Assembly: GCA_963721105.1 (NCBI GenBank)
Contig: CAVRHY010000021.1
Location: 1 to 64,000, forward strand
From: Thermohalobaculum sp963721105
Lineage (GTDB): Bacteria > Pseudomonadota > Alphaproteobacteria > Rhodobacterales > Rhodobacteraceae
DNA: 64,000 nt
Reading direction: 5' to 3'
The translations under genes and the position numbers were made by a program. Position 1 is the stretch's first letter; each line of letters begins with the position of its first letter. This document shows, piece after piece, positions 28,594 through 38,342 of the stretch. The notes under the pieces are model-generated. The model saw only the letters and a program-made list of their open reading frames with translations. It was not told where the DNA came from and ran no database searches.

Positions 28594-28623
28594 TGCTCTT
28601 TCACGACCCTTCCATGCCCACCG

Positions 28624-29568
28624 TCAATCCGACCTATCCCCGACACGGCCCTGCCGGGGCACGGGGGCCCGCTCGCCCGCGCCCCGCCCCGCCTCGTGAA
28701 CCGGCGCGCCCGACCCGGAGGGCACGAGCCGGGGCGACGCCTTGAGAGACGCGAACTGTTTGAAGATTCCGTTTCGCTCCATCCCGGACATCAGATCGCG
28801 CAGGATGTCCTCCTCGATAATGTCGCGATCGGCCGAGAACCCGTAAACCAGGCACAGGTCGCATAATATGTTGATGAGCCGCGGCACGCCACCGGTCGCC
28901 GTGAAAATAAGCTCGCAGGTCGCGGCTGGAAAGATCGTCCGCTTGGCGCCGGCGATCGCGAGCCGGCGCTGCACATACCCCTGGATGTCATGCGCCTCGA
29001 GCGGGCTGATGTGAAAATCCGAGGTGATGCGCTGTGCGAACTGGCGCAGCTCCGGACGCGCGAGCATTTCGCGCAGTTCCGGCTGGCCGACCAGGATGAT
29101 GCGTAGAATGCAGTCCTGCTCGGAATTGATGTTCGACAGCATACGCAGCTCCTCCAGCTGCTCGATGCCGAGATTCTGCGCCTCGTCGACGATCAGCGCC
29201 ACCTGCTTGCCAGCCGCGTAGCGCTCGATCAGATAGTCTTGGAACCGCTGAAATCGCTCGACATGACCGCCGTCGAAGGGCTTGCCGAAAGCCATCAGCG
29301 CCCATTCCAGCAGGTCGCCCTTGCCGGCCTGCAGATTTGAGATCAGGCCCGCTTCCAGCTCGGCCGGGAATTCCCTCAACATCTGACGCAGCAGGGTCGT
29401 CTTGCCGGTGCCCACCTCGCCGGTGATGACGGTCACCGGCGAGCCGCTGATGATGCCGTACTGCAGCATCGTGAAGGCCATGAGGTGCGCCTCGGACCAG
29501 TAAAGGAACGAGGGATCCGGCACGACCTGAAACGGCTTGGCCTTCAGTCCGTAGAAATTTTCATACAT
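28624..29568 (-). CDS. ExeA-like AAA ATPase of exopolysaccharide/exosortase clusters
   Basis: The 314-residue protein starts MYENFYGLKAKPFQVVPDP, the signature opening of ExeA-type ATPases linked to PEP-CTERM/exosortase polysaccharide loci. Walker A is GEVGTGKTTLLRQ and Walker B VALIVDEAQNL. Sensor segment IILVGQPELREML and the C-terminal lid (GGVPRLINILCD) follow. The last 40 residues are disordered (Pro, Gly, Arg). It is upstream of the kinase-like gene with a 30-bp gap. It probably energises assembly or export of a cell-surface polysaccharide, inferred from gene context. Confidence 0.9.
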   Translation of the reverse strand: MYENFYGLKAKPFQVVPDPSFLYWSEAHLMAFTMLQYGIISGSPVTVITGEVGTGKTTLLRQMLREFPAELEAGLISNLQAGKGDLLEWALMAFGKPFDGGHVERFQRFQDYLIERYAAGKQVALIVDEAQNLGIEQLEELRMLSNINSEQDCILRIILVGQPELREMLARPELRQFAQRITSDFHISPLEAHDIQGYVQRRLAIAGAKRTIFPAATCELIFTATGGVPRLINILCDLCLVYGFSADRDIIEEDILRDLMSGMERNGIFKQFASLKASPRLVPSGSGAPVHEAGRGAGERAPVPRQGRVGDRSD

Positions 29569-30162
29569 GCTGAAACTCCACCCCGAGTCGTCGACCTACG
29601 AGATAGGGAGGATGGCGGAGAGTTTCCCGTCCCTGCCCCGATCGGCACGACAATGTGACCCGCTTTCCAAATTAGCTGTCGCCCAAAAAACACGGTATTC
29701 CACCGCAACAGAAATACGTCAAAAGGGCACAACTCAAGCGTGCCGCATGACCTGGCGAATCTCAGGTTGCCGCTCTGGTCAAACGCCGATCGCCAACATT
29801 CGTTCCCGCATTGAATCGGATTTCGGCGACCTCAGGTCCACGCGCGCGACGCGTGACCAGTCCGGCGTCGACGTGCGCGTCCAGATACTTCGCGCGAGGG
29901 TTGCGCCGCCCCCACTACACGACGCTATTGGTTGTGCAGATGGCATCCGGAACTTGATCTAGACCCGCCCTGCCCCAAAAAAAACATCCTTGCCCTGCAA
30001 AAGCCACATTGCGGCACGCCCGATTCTCCCTTAAGGTCGCACTAATGAATTCTGGGGAGGCGACTTCTTGAGGACTCACCAAGTACCCGTGTGAGATGCA
30101 CTCGAGGCAATCACGTCTCTGGATATTTTTGGTTGTGCACAGGATATAGAAGGATTGATGTC
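29569..30162. promoter_or_regulatory. Divergent intergenic region between EPS genes and the VPLPA-CTERM gene
   Basis: 594 bp without a supported gene. It must hold the promoters of the minus-strand ATPase operon and the plus-strand surface-protein gene. AT-richer stretches occur near 29680-29730 and 29980-30010. A GGGGAGG at about 30054 and AAGGA at 30149 are candidate ribosome binding sites, the latter fitting the GTG start at 30163. I looked for a sigma-54 type -24/-12 promoter and saw only weak matches. Confidence 0.4.
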
Positions 30163-30820
30163 GTGAAACTCCACAGCATAGCATCGGCCGCAGTCGCATC
30201 GCTCTTTCTGGCGGGAACGGCGAGCGCCGCGACGACCACGATCGACTTCACGAACAACGCTGCCTTTCCGCAGGGTAATTTTACTTCGGTAAGTGGCAAT
30301 GTCGGCAGCACGACGTTCATCGCGAACGGCGACCGGTGGCAATCTGCGGTTTACCGAATTGGGCTCGGTCGGCACGACCTGCGCCTCGATTTTGGGGCTG
30401 AAATGTGACCAGGACGGCGTCGGCGTCAACGATGACGAGATCACGGCACCCAGCGTCAGGGCCGCGGAGTCCATCACCATCACGTTCGGCAAGGCCGTCA
30501 CGATCGGCGCCCTGTTCTTCCTCGACCTCTTCCAGAACGAGGCGGCGACGGTCGCGACCAGCGCCGGTGACCTTTTCACGGTTGCCGCACCATCTCCGCT
30601 CAACAACTCGGGCGCGAAGAAGGTCGATGTCCATCTTGCCGGCGTGACGAGCATCACGTTCTCGGCGGCGAACCCTCCCGCGGGCGACGACACGACGAAC
30701 GATTACGCGCTCGCCGGTGTCTCGATCGTTCCACTGCCTGCCGGCATCGTGCTGCTTCTGACCGGGATCGGCGGGATCGGCTTCGCCGGCCGCCGCCGCA
30801 TTGCAGGGGCGACCGCCTGA
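30163..30820 (+). CDS. VPLPA-CTERM sorting-domain surface protein, frame broken once
   Basis: A secreted protein of about 218 residues. It starts at GTG 30163 with a signal peptide (KLHSIASAAVASLFLAGTAS then AATTT). After a break near 30335-30350 it continues LRFTELGSVGTTCASILG and reaches a C-terminal sorting signal: VPLPAG, a hydrophobic helix with GGIGFAG, then RRR. This is the VPLPA variant of PEP-CTERM signals, recognised by an exosortase and used to anchor or release proteins at the surface. Two cysteines could form a disulfide. No exosortase gene is in the window. Confidence 0.88.
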
Positions 30821-30850
30821 CGCTCAATCGACACCGGGCGTAGTTCATCG

Positions 30851-30881
30851 GGAGAGCGGCATTGCCGCTCTCCTTTTCTTT
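30851..30881 (+). terminator. Rho-independent terminator after the VPLPA-CTERM gene
   Basis: A perfect 10-bp stem GGAGAGCGGC (30851-30860) and GCCGCTCTCC (30864-30873) with loop ATT is followed by TTTTCTTT. It lies 30 bp after the stop codon. Confidence 0.92.
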
Positions 30882-31064
30882 GGCCGGCCGAACCGGGCGC
30901 CCGCGTCCTCGGGGCGTGCTCGGGATCGCGGCCTGCACCTGAGCGCTCCTCGACGGCCCCCCTCGTCGGCTATCATTGCTGAGGTCCTGAGGCGGCCATG
31001 ACCCGGCGGTCCGGCAGGGCGCGCTGCCCCCCGCCCGGAGGCGCTCGACAATTGAGCGGAAGGC

Positions 31065-34000
31065 TTACTCCGCCGGAGTCGGGGGCGTGCGGCGGAGCTC
31101 GCGCTCCAGCGCCTTCTCGACTGCGCCACGCGGGCTCGTGTAGCGCGCCATCAGGTCGTAGAGCACAGGCGTAACAACCAGCATCAGCGCCGACGAAAGC
31201 GACAGGCCCGCGACGATGACCGTTCCGATCGCCCGCCGGCTCTCAGCGCCGGCGCCGGAGGCGAGCACCAGGGGCATGGCGCCCAGGATGGTCGAGATTA
31301 CCGTCATGACGATCGGGCGGAGGCGAAGGACCGAGGCCTCGATCACCGCGTCGCGGACGGATGCCCCCTCGTCACGCAGCTGGTTGGCGAACTCGACGAT
31401 CAGGATGCCGTTCTTGGACATCAGTCCGATCAGCAGGATGACGCCGATCTGGCTGTAGACATTGAGCGACAGCCCGCCGAGCGCCATGGCGTAGATCGCG
31501 CCGGCAATGCCGGTCGGCACAGTCAGCATGATAACCAGCGGGTGCACGAAGCTCTCGAACTGTGCCGCCAGGACCAGGAAGACGATCAAGAGCGCCATCG
31601 CGAAGACCAGCCCGGCGCCGGCCGAGGTGTCCTTGAACGTCCGGGACTGGCCGTCGTAGCCGAAGGTCGCCTCGGGCGGCAGGCGCTCGGCCGCCGCCTG
31701 CTCCAGAAAGTTCAGCGCCGCGCCGAGGTCGTAGCCGGGCGACAGCGCCGCCGAGAGCTGGATCGAGGGCAGCCGGGCGAAGCGGCGCAGCGATGGCGCC
31801 GCGGCGTTCTCGGTCATCGAGACCAGCGCACCCAAGGGCACCAGGGTCTTGCCGTCGCCGGCCCGCACGAAGATGTTGGCGATATCCGAGGGCGTGCGGC
31901 GGTCGGAGCGCCCGGCCTGCAACAGCACGGGATACTCGCGCCCGCCGCTGACGAAGGTGGTGACCTCGCGCGAGGCCAGCATGGTCTGCAGCGTCGCGGC
32001 GACGGTCTCGACCGAGATCCCGAGGTCGTCCGCCCGCTGCCGGTCGATGCGGACATCGAGCTGCGGCAGGTTCTGCTCGAAGTCGAGCTCGGGGTTGACG
32101 AGGCCGGGGTTCTCCTCGGCCGCGGCGAGCATCGAGGCGGCCCAGTCCTTCACCGCCTCGAAATCCGGGCCGCCGATGACGATGCGCACCGGCGTCGAGT
32201 TGCCGCGCAGGCCGAGGCCGGCCGGGGTGACGGGGTAGCCGCGGGCGATGGTGACCTCTCCCATCCGCGGCGCGATATCGCCGACGATGTCGGCGACGCC
32301 GCGCGTGCGCTCGTCCCAGGGCGCCAGCCGGAGCACGACGAAGGACCGGTAGGGCCGCCCCCAGCTGCCCGTGAAGACGAAGACCGAGCGGATCTCGCCG
32401 GATTTCTGCAGCGGCTCGACGATCTTCTCGACCTGGCGGGCGGCGGCGTCGGTGTGCTCGAGCGTGCTGCCCTGCGGCGAGGTCAGCGGCACGAAGGCGA
32501 CGCCCCGGTCCTCGGGCGGGGTCAGCTCGCGCGGCAGCTGGCCGTAGAGCGGCCACGCCCCCGCCGCGAGCGCGACGGCGAGCGCGATGACGACCAGCGG
32601 CATGCGGACGGCGCGCACCAGGATGGCGCGGTAGGCGCGCAGCACCCGGCCCTCGCGCCGGGTCGCGCCGCCGGCCCGGGCGCGGGCCGGACGCAGGATC
32701 TTCGAGGCGAGCGCCGGGCATGCGGTCAGCGCGACGAAGGTCGAGATCGCGACTGCCGACGCCATCACCCAGCCGAACTCGACGAAGAGCCGCCCGACCT
32801 GGCCGGGCAGGAAGGACAGCGGCACGAAGACCGCGATCAGCGTGATCGATGTCGCGAGGACCGCGAATGTGACCTGCCGCGAGCCGTGCAGGCTGGCCGC
32901 CAGGGGCGATTCGCCGAGGTCGATACGCCGCTGGATGTTCTCGAGCACGACGATCGCGTCGTCGACGACCAGCCCGATCGCCAGCAAGAGCGCCAGCAGC
33001 GTCAGCGTGTTGATCGAGAAGCCGAAGGCGCCCACCAGCAGGAAGCAGCCAATCAGTGCCACCGGGATCGTGATCGCCGGCACCAGCGTCGCGCGGAGGC
33101 TGCGCAGGAACAGCAGGATGACCAGGACGACGAGCGCCAGCGAGATGAACAGCGCCTTGACGACCTCGCGGATCGACGTCCCGACGAAGAGCGCGTCGTC
33201 CGAACTGACCAGGATCTCCATGCCCTCGGGTAGGCTGTCGGAGATGCGGGCGATCTCGGCCCGGACCGCTTTCGAGATGGCGACCGTGTTTGCCTGGCTC
33301 TGGCGGAGAATGGCGAGGCCGACGGCGTCCGCGCCGTTGTTGCGGACGATCGTGGTGTCGTCGGCGACACCGGGCACGACGCGGGCGACGTCGCCGAGGC
33401 GCACCGGGTAGCCCTCGACGCGGTCGAGCACGACGTCGCGGAAGTCGTCGATGCTGGAGAGCCGGCTGTTCAGGCGCACGCTGAGCTGGCGCTCGACGGA
33501 TTTCACGTCGCCGGCCGGCAGCTCGACATTGTTGCGCCTGAGCGCTCCCTCGATATCCGCCACCGTCAGGTTGCGGGCGGCCAGTGCGCGGCGATCGATC
33601 CAGATGCGAACGGCGAAAGGCCGCTGGCCGTAGACGTTGACGCTGGCGACGCCGTCGATGGTGGCCAGCCGGTCGACCACGTAGCGGTCAAGGTAATCGG
33701 TGATCTCGGCCGTCGTCATGCTGTCGGAGGTGGCGGCCAGCCGCATCACCGGGTCGGCGTCCGAGTCGCTTTTCACGATCCGCGGCTCGTCGGCCTCGTC
33801 CGGCAGGTCGCCGCGGACGCGGCTGACCGCGGCGCGGATGTCGTTCGCCGCCTCGTCGATGTCGCGACCGGTGACGAACTCGACGGTCGTTTGGCTGCGC
33901 CCCTGCCGGCTTTCCGAGGTGATCGTCCGGATCCCGGAGATGGCCGCGACGGCGCCCTCGATGCGCTCGGTGATGTCGGTGTCGACGACCTCGGGCGCGG

Positions 34001-34160
34001 CGCCCGTGTAGCCGGTCGTGACGGTGACGACCGAGGTGTCGACATCGGGCAGCTCGCGGATCGGCAGGTCCTGCAGGGTGGCGAAGCCGAAGACGACGAT
34101 CAGCAGGTTGGCGACCGCCGCCAGGACGGGCCTGCGGACGGCGATGTCCGAAAGCGTCAT
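31065..34160 (-). CDS. RND multidrug efflux permease (HAE1/MexB-AcrB type)
   Basis: An inner-membrane proton-driven pump, 1,031 residues, the usual size. It starts MTLSDIAVRRPVLAAVANLL at 34160. The first transmembrane block has the paired proton-relay aspartates in GLVVDDAIVVLENIQRRID, and the second has the matching Lys in LIGLMSKNGILIVEFANQL. Large periplasmic domains contain the porter repeats (GASVNVYGQRPFAVRIWID-like). The frame is intact over 3.1 kb. Its start overlaps the stop of the membrane-fusion gene by 4 bp. No TolC-like outer-membrane gene or local regulator is present, so the pump must borrow an outer channel. Confidence 0.95.
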   Translation of the reverse strand: MTLSDIAVRRPVLAAVANLLIVVFGFATLQDLPIRELPDVDTSVVTVTTGYTGAAPEVVDTDITERIEGAVAAISGIRTITSESRQGRSQTTVEFVTGRDIDEAANDIRAAVSRVRGDLPDEADEPRIVKSDSDADPVMRLAATSDSMTTAEITDYLDRYVVDRLATIDGVASVNVYGQRPFAVRIWIDRRALAARNLTVADIEGALRRNNVELPAGDVKSVERQLSVRLNSRLSSIDDFRDVVLDRVEGYPVRLGDVARVVPGVADDTTIVRNNGADAVGLAILRQSQANTVAISKAVRAEIARISDSLPEGMEILVSSDDALFVGTSIREVVKALFISLALVVLVILLFLRSLRATLVPAITIPVALIGCFLLVGAFGFSINTLTLLALLLAIGLVVDDAIVVLENIQRRIDLGESPLAASLHGSRQVTFAVLATSITLIAVFVPLSFLPGQVGRLFVEFGWVMASAVAISTFVALTACPALASKILRPARARAGGATRREGRVLRAYRAILVRAVRMPLVVIALAVALAAGAWPLYGQLPRELTPPEDRGVAFVPLTSPQGSTLEHTDAAARQVEKIVEPLQKSGEIRSVFVFTGSWGRPYRSFVVLRLAPWDERTRGVADIVGDIAPRMGEVTIARGYPVTPAGLGLRGNSTPVRIVIGGPDFEAVKDWAASMLAAAEENPGLVNPELDFEQNLPQLDVRIDRQRADDLGISVETVAATLQTMLASREVTTFVSGGREYPVLLQAGRSDRRTPSDIANIFVRAGDGKTLVPLGALVSMTENAAAPSLRRFARLPSIQLSAALSPGYDLGAALNFLEQAAAERLPPEATFGYDGQSRTFKDTSAGAGLVFAMALLIVFLVLAAQFESFVHPLVIMLTVPTGIAGAIYAMALGGLSLNVYSQIGVILLIGLMSKNGILIVEFANQLRDEGASVRDAVIEASVLRLRPIVMTVISTILGAMPLVLASGAGAESRRAIGTVIVAGLSLSSALMLVVTPVLYDLMARYTSPRGAVEKALERELRRTPPTPAE

Positions 34161-35254
34161 GTGCCGTTCCGCCCCTGCGGCGCCGCGGCGGTCTCGGGCT
34201 CGTTCAGCACCTTGACGAGCGAGCCGTCGCGCAGCCGCTGCGTGCCGCGGATCACCACCGCATCGCCCTCGGCGACGCCGTCGAGGATTGCGATCACGCC
34301 GTCCTGCCGCTGGCCAGTGGTGACGGCCCGCCGGGCAGCCTTGTCGCCTTCGACGACGTAGACATAGGTGTCGGCCGCCTGCGCGATAACCGCTTCCTCG
34401 GGCACAACGATCGCGTCGCTCTCCGAGAGCGTCAGGGTGAGGAACATGAACATGCCGGCCGGCAGGGCGCCCTCGGGGTTGGGGATCACCGCGCGGACGC
34501 GGAACGACCGGCTGACCGGGTCGATGCGGGTGCCGATGGCGCTGACCTTGCCCTCGAAGCTGCGCCCGGGGAAGGCGGCGCTGCCGGCGGTGATCGGCTG
34601 GTCGGCGTGCAGGCTGGCGAACAGCGTCTCGGGCAGTGAGAACTCGACCTCGACCTCGGACAGGTCGTCGAGGGTGGTGATGACGGTGCCCTCCTCGACG
34701 CGCGCGCCCGGGTCGAGGTCGGTGAGGCCGACGATGCCGTCGAAGGGGGCGCGGATCTCGCGGTCGGCCAGCCGGCGCCGGGCGCGCTCCAGCGCCGCGC
34801 CGGCGGCGGCGAACTCGGCGGTCGCCTGCTCGAGCTGCGCCACGGCGACGGCGTTCGTCTTCTGCAGCTTGCGGACCCGCTCGACGGCCTGGCGCTGCTC
34901 GACCAGCAGCGCCTCGGCCTCGGTCAGGTTGGCCTGCTCGATGTCGTCGTCCAGCCGGACAAGGACGTCGCCGGTCACGACGCGCTGGCCGGGCTGGAAG
35001 TTGACGGCGACGACGCGGCCGGCGGCCAGGGGCACGATCTCGACCGACCGGCTGGCGCGCGTCGTGCCGACCGCCTCGACCGTCTCGGCCAGGCGGCGGC
35101 GCTCGGCGGGCGCGGTCTCGACGGTGATGGTGCGCGGGCCAGACGCCTTCACCTCGACCCTGGGGGGCTCGACATATGTCCCATAGGCCCAGTACCCGGC
35201 AGTCCCGAGCGCGCCGAGGAGGATCAGAACAAGAAGCTGCTTCCAGACCCGCAC
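34157..35254 (-). CDS. RND efflux membrane-fusion protein (HlyD/AcrA family)
   Basis: The periplasmic adaptor of the pump, 365 residues from the GTG at 35254, which has GGGAG six bases upstream. An N-terminal membrane anchor (KQLLVLILLGALGTAGYWAY) precedes the barrel-sandwich half-motif PGQRVVTGDVLVRLDD. An alpha hairpin (AEALLVEQRQAVERVRKLQ), the second lipoyl half (IRAPFDGIVGLTDLDPGARV) and a beta-barrel domain follow. The longer in-frame start at 35338 has no binding site. It is translated just before the permease. Confidence 0.93.
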   Translation of the reverse strand: MRVWKQLLVLILLGALGTAGYWAYGTYVEPPRVEVKASGPRTITVETAPAERRRLAETVEAVGTTRASRSVEIVPLAAGRVVAVNFQPGQRVVTGDVLVRLDDDIEQANLTEAEALLVEQRQAVERVRKLQKTNAVAVAQLEQATAEFAAAGAALERARRRLADREIRAPFDGIVGLTDLDPGARVEEGTVITTLDDLSEVEVEFSLPETLFASLHADQPITAGSAAFPGRSFEGKVSAIGTRIDPVSRSFRVRAVIPNPEGALPAGMFMFLTLTLSESDAIVVPEEAVIAQAADTYVYVVEGDKAARRAVTTGQRQDGVIAILDGVAEGDAVVIRGTQRLRDGSLVKVLNEPETAAAPQGRNGT

Positions 35255-35486
35255 CGCACTCTCCCCGGTTCGCGCCACCCGCCCACAGGGGCCGCATGTC
35301 GTCGTGAAGTGCTGAGGCACGCTCTGGAAGTAAATCAACCGTCCTTCTTCGTCCAGCGAATGCGCGCCGGCGCTGGCAGGAGCGGTTAATGCAGGCGGCC
35401 GTCACAGCCCGCCCTTTCGGACAAGACCCGCCCTCCCGGCCGGACGCCGATCGCCGATCGCCGACGGCCGCATCTGCGAGGTCGGC

Positions 35487-35850
35487 TCACCCAAGCACGC
35501 GGCGACCCACTGGACCGCCCAGGTCTCCGCGGGAAGCGCTCTTCGAGCCGGGGGCGATGCACAGGAAGCCCAGAAAGCCGGACTGACGTGCCGCCGCCTC
35601 GAGAACCGCTGGGTCGTGTTTCGAGTTGGCGATGGCGAAAGCATTCCTTTCCAAGGGCTTCAAGTGCGTTTCACCGCCAACGGTCCGGTTTTGCTCAAGG
35701 GCTTCGATAGGCCGAGCGGACAAGAACGGGTTTGCCGAGCCGGTGCCGCAGCGCGTGCAGCCGGTCGAGCGCCGCCTCGTCGGCGAGAAGCGTGTCCTTG
35801 CCGCGGCAGGCGATCTCGGCCGACGAGAAGGGTTAACATCCTTGCGTTGC
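35487..35850 (-). pseudogene. Broken M15-type D-Ala-D-Ala carboxypeptidase (phage-like Peptidase M15 family 3)
   Basis: A decayed minus-strand gene recognised across two frames. The first part reads LADEAALDRLHALRHRLG then KPVLVRSAYRSP and meets a stop. The second part resumes NRTVGGETHLKPLERNAFA and IANSKHDPAVLEAAARQSG, then GFLGF. Together these match the order R-SAYRSP / NR-VGG-H / G-AFDIAN / GF-GF of zinc peptidases used by phages or for wall recycling. The zinc-ligand pattern is degraded (NAFAIA in place of AFDIA), and no start is found. Unlike most frame breaks here, the end also looks eroded, so I favour a true pseudogene. Confidence 0.6.
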
Positions 35851-35918
35851 CACCCCTATTCATGCCGAAGTTCATCGACTGGACCTGCCGCATCGGCAGC
35901 TTGGGACGGGAGCGCTGA

Positions 35919-36779
35919 ATGTTCGAGAGCAGACGGTCGCATGGGTTCGGAGTCGAGGTAACCGGCATCGACCTCACCGCCGATGTCGACGAGGATCTGG
36001 TCGCCGAGCTCCGCCGCCTGTTCCACGAGAGCCAGCTCATGGTCATCCGCGACCAGGAGCTCACGCCGCAACGCCTTCTCTGGTTCGCGCGACATTTCGG
36101 TCAGCCGCAGCCGCATATCCTCGCGCATCTGCGCCATCGCGAAGTGCCGGAGGTCCTGCCCCTCTCAAACATCTTCGAGGACGGCAAGCCGATCGGCGTT
36201 TACGACGGCGCGGCCTTCTGGCACCAGGACATGGCCTTCGAGGAGGTCCCCGCGAACGTCACCATCGTCCACGCGCTCGAGGTGCCTGAACGGGGCGGCG
36301 AGACGCTCTTCGCCGACATGTGGGCCGCCTGGGAAGCCCTCGACGCCGGAACGAAGGAGCGGATCGCGCCGCTCCGCGCTCGGCATCGCTACGGTAACCG
36401 CGCCGACGAGGATTATCGGACCCGCACCAAGGCCATGGAGCTGACCGAGGAGGAGCAGGCGCAGGTACGCGACGTCCTCCACCCCCTCGTCCTCGCGCAC
36501 CCCGTCACCGGCCGACAGGGGCTCTACGGCATCGCCGCGACCTCGCGCGGGATCGAGGGGATGGACGACACGGAGTCGCGCGACCTGCTCGACGGGCTGG
36601 TCGAGCACGCGTCGCAGGACCGCTTTGTCCGTGCGCATCGCTACAACGTCGGCGATGTTATTCTTTGGGACAATTTCTCACTGATGCACAAGGCAACGCT
36701 GATCGACAGAGCAGACGGCTCCGGGACGCGGCGCTACATGCATCGGATCAGCACCAAGGATCTGCCCGCCATCACCTGA
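35919..36779 (+). CDS. TauD/TfdA-family 2-oxoglutarate dioxygenase
   Basis: A 286-residue Fe(II)/2-oxoglutarate oxygenase. It opens HGFGVEVTGIDLTADVDEDL. The iron motif HxD is in AFWHQDMAFEEVP, the distal His in LWDNFSLMHKATLID, and the Arg that binds 2-oxoglutarate near RYMHRIS. GGGAG lies seven bases before the ATG at 35919. Members desulfonate taurine, open aryloxy ethers or hydroxylate small acids. The proximity to the sulfur module at 37.8 kb might suggest an organosulfur substrate, but a 1.1-kb gap separates them and the link is weak. Confidence 0.9.
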   Translation: MFESRRSHGFGVEVTGIDLTADVDEDLVAELRRLFHESQLMVIRDQELTPQRLLWFARHFGQPQPHILAHLRHREVPEVLPLSNIFEDGKPIGVYDGAAFWHQDMAFEEVPANVTIVHALEVPERGGETLFADMWAAWEALDAGTKERIAPLRARHRYGNRADEDYRTRTKAMELTEEEQAQVRDVLHPLVLAHPVTGRQGLYGIAATSRGIEGMDDTESRDLLDGLVEHASQDRFVRAHRYNVGDVILWDNFSLMHKATLIDRADGSGTRRYMHRISTKDLPAIT

Positions 36780-37868
36780 CGTCGACGGCTGCGGGCCGGA
36801 ATTTTCCCGCCCGTAGATGCAGCGGTGCCGGGATCAGCCGGCGTCGTGTCGCCTAAGCACGGTCCTGACATTGCAGCCAGCGCCCCCACGGGCGGTCGGG
36901 ACGCGAGTGCAGCCAGAGCCCGGGCGGCGGCGGTCGGCCCGGTGCCGGTCACCTCCCGGGCGACTGACCGCCAGAGTCTGGTCTTGCCGAGAAATCTTCG
37001 TGGTCGATACCACGCAGCATTTCCGCGTCGTCGTGACGATCGGAGTCCGGCGACGCAGGGATGTTCCGGTCGGAGCCGGGCAAGCGCCCGACCAATGCGT
37101 CATAGGGTCAGTGCCGTGATGAACGAGGCATCCAGGGGCTGCGGCGCGGTCATCAGAAGCATCGAGACCTGGGCAACGACGCCGCTCCCCACGATCGCAA
37201 TCATGGAGCGAAGGCGCCAGGCGAGATGTGTTTCGATGGACGTGGCCAAGATCTTTCTCCCGGGGTTTGGGGCACGTCGTGTGCCGACAAACATTCATAT
37301 GCAACCGGTGGGCCAGACGCCGGCCCGGAACTGAAAGTTTTGTGCAAGATTGGAAAAATGTGAGCTTTTTCAGCGCGATGGCGACATCTTTCGCCCGCGA
37401 GGACCTTGTCCGCGAACAAGACCAGGCAGGCATGGTGGCGGCATCGATGCGGCATCAATCGCAATTTGCAAATGCAACTGCAACGAGCGCCTCGCATCCA
37501 GCATTCGTGCCGGCCTGCTGCACCGCTATCGCCAGAACGACACCGTCAGGTCGGTCCGATTACAGGTCCGCGGTTTCGCCTGGCTCGGTCTCTCGCCATT
37601 CTCTCTATTCTGCGCTTCAGCACACCGACGGCGGAGATCGGCTCGGCATCGATCATCATTGGGGCGGGGTCCGGCCGCGCTCCGCCCAACAGGTCCGGAG
37701 TTTTTAGAACCGCCTGGCACAATGAGACGGGTTTTGGGATCGGCGACGCAATATAAGTGCTTGCCCACTTACGCCGGCAACAACCGTTTAATGCCAGAGT
37801 GGGATGCCACGACCGACGCACGGCGTGGGGCGCATCCGCCTTGAGGCGGGGCTGGCCGGCAGGCCGTT
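36780..37868. other. Long intergenic region with one possible small gene
   Basis: A 1.09-kb gap with no strong gene. Open frames on both strands are short, and their composition (Arg, Ser, Pro) is that of out-of-frame GC-rich DNA. The best candidate is the small frame at 37100-37249, listed separately. AT-richer patches lie near 37335-37380 and 37725-37760. It may contain decayed genes or an untranslated RNA; I cannot show either. Confidence 0.4.
37100..37249 (-). CDS. Possible small membrane protein
   Basis: A 49-residue frame from the TTG at 37249 (an in-frame ATG at 37294 would add 15 residues). GGGAGA lies seven bases before the TTG. The product reads LATSIETHLAWRLRSM then IAIVGSGVVAQVSMLLMTA, giving one plausible hydrophobic span, and ends LDASFITALTL. 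I know of no family. Support is the ribosome binding site and the hydrophobic profile only. Confidence 0.35.
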   Translation of the reverse strand: MATSIETHLAWRLRSMIAIVGSGVVAQVSMLLMTAPQPLDASFITALTL

Positions 37869-38272
37869 TCAGTCCTGCCCCGCTGCCTCGCGCGCAATCG
37901 CGTCGAGAAGCTGCTCGACCTCCTGCATCGGACCCTCCGGCATCTCGCGATAGCCGATCTGAACCGTGCCGGCGCTGTCCGCCAGTTCGTAGACGAACAC
38001 GCCGTAGGGGCAATGGGCGATGTTGGAGGGATCGGCCTCCATCATCCGGCGTGAGAGCGTCGCCGAGCAGAAAAGGTAAACGTCCGCACGGTCATAGATC
38101 TGATCTGTCGCGCCGACATCACCTGCCGTTCGGTTCAGCATCTCGCCCACATGGCTCACGTGGTCGACGACCAGACCGCGACCAATAATCGCCGTCTCGA
38201 GCCCGAAGGCAGCATCGTCGAAGCCAGAGCGGCAATGATCGCCCCCGTCACCAAGGGCACGGCGCGCCTCAT
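37869..38272 (-). CDS. Exported DUF302-family protein, frame broken once
   Basis: About 134 residues. The ATG at 38272 has GGAGG seven bases upstream and opens a signal peptide, MRRAVPLVTGAIIAALASTM. After a break near 38205-38215 the DUF302 domain follows: VVDHVSHVGEMLNRTAGDVG, YLFCSATLSRRMMEADP, IAHCPYGVFVYELA. DUF302 proteins are small, mostly exported, of unproven function, and recur in sulfur-oxidation loci. It lies downstream of soxV-soxW on the same strand, separated by 103 bp that contain a perfect dyad symmetry. That suggests its own regulated promoter. Confidence 0.82.
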
Positions 38273-38342
38273 CGATTTCCTCCCAGACTGATTCTTTCTT
38301 GTTTGACCGAGATCCTGCACGAAACGAACACATGAAACAACA

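Noticed and set aside
29569..30162. A sigma-54 promoter before the VPLPA-CTERM gene
   Set aside because: Only weak TTGCGGCACG-like matches occur, without the right -12 element and spacing.
31065..35405. A 1,446-codon frame joining the efflux adaptor and permease
   Set aside because: The part upstream of 34160 is out of frame for the adaptor. The real adaptor is in another frame and overlaps the permease start by 4 bp.
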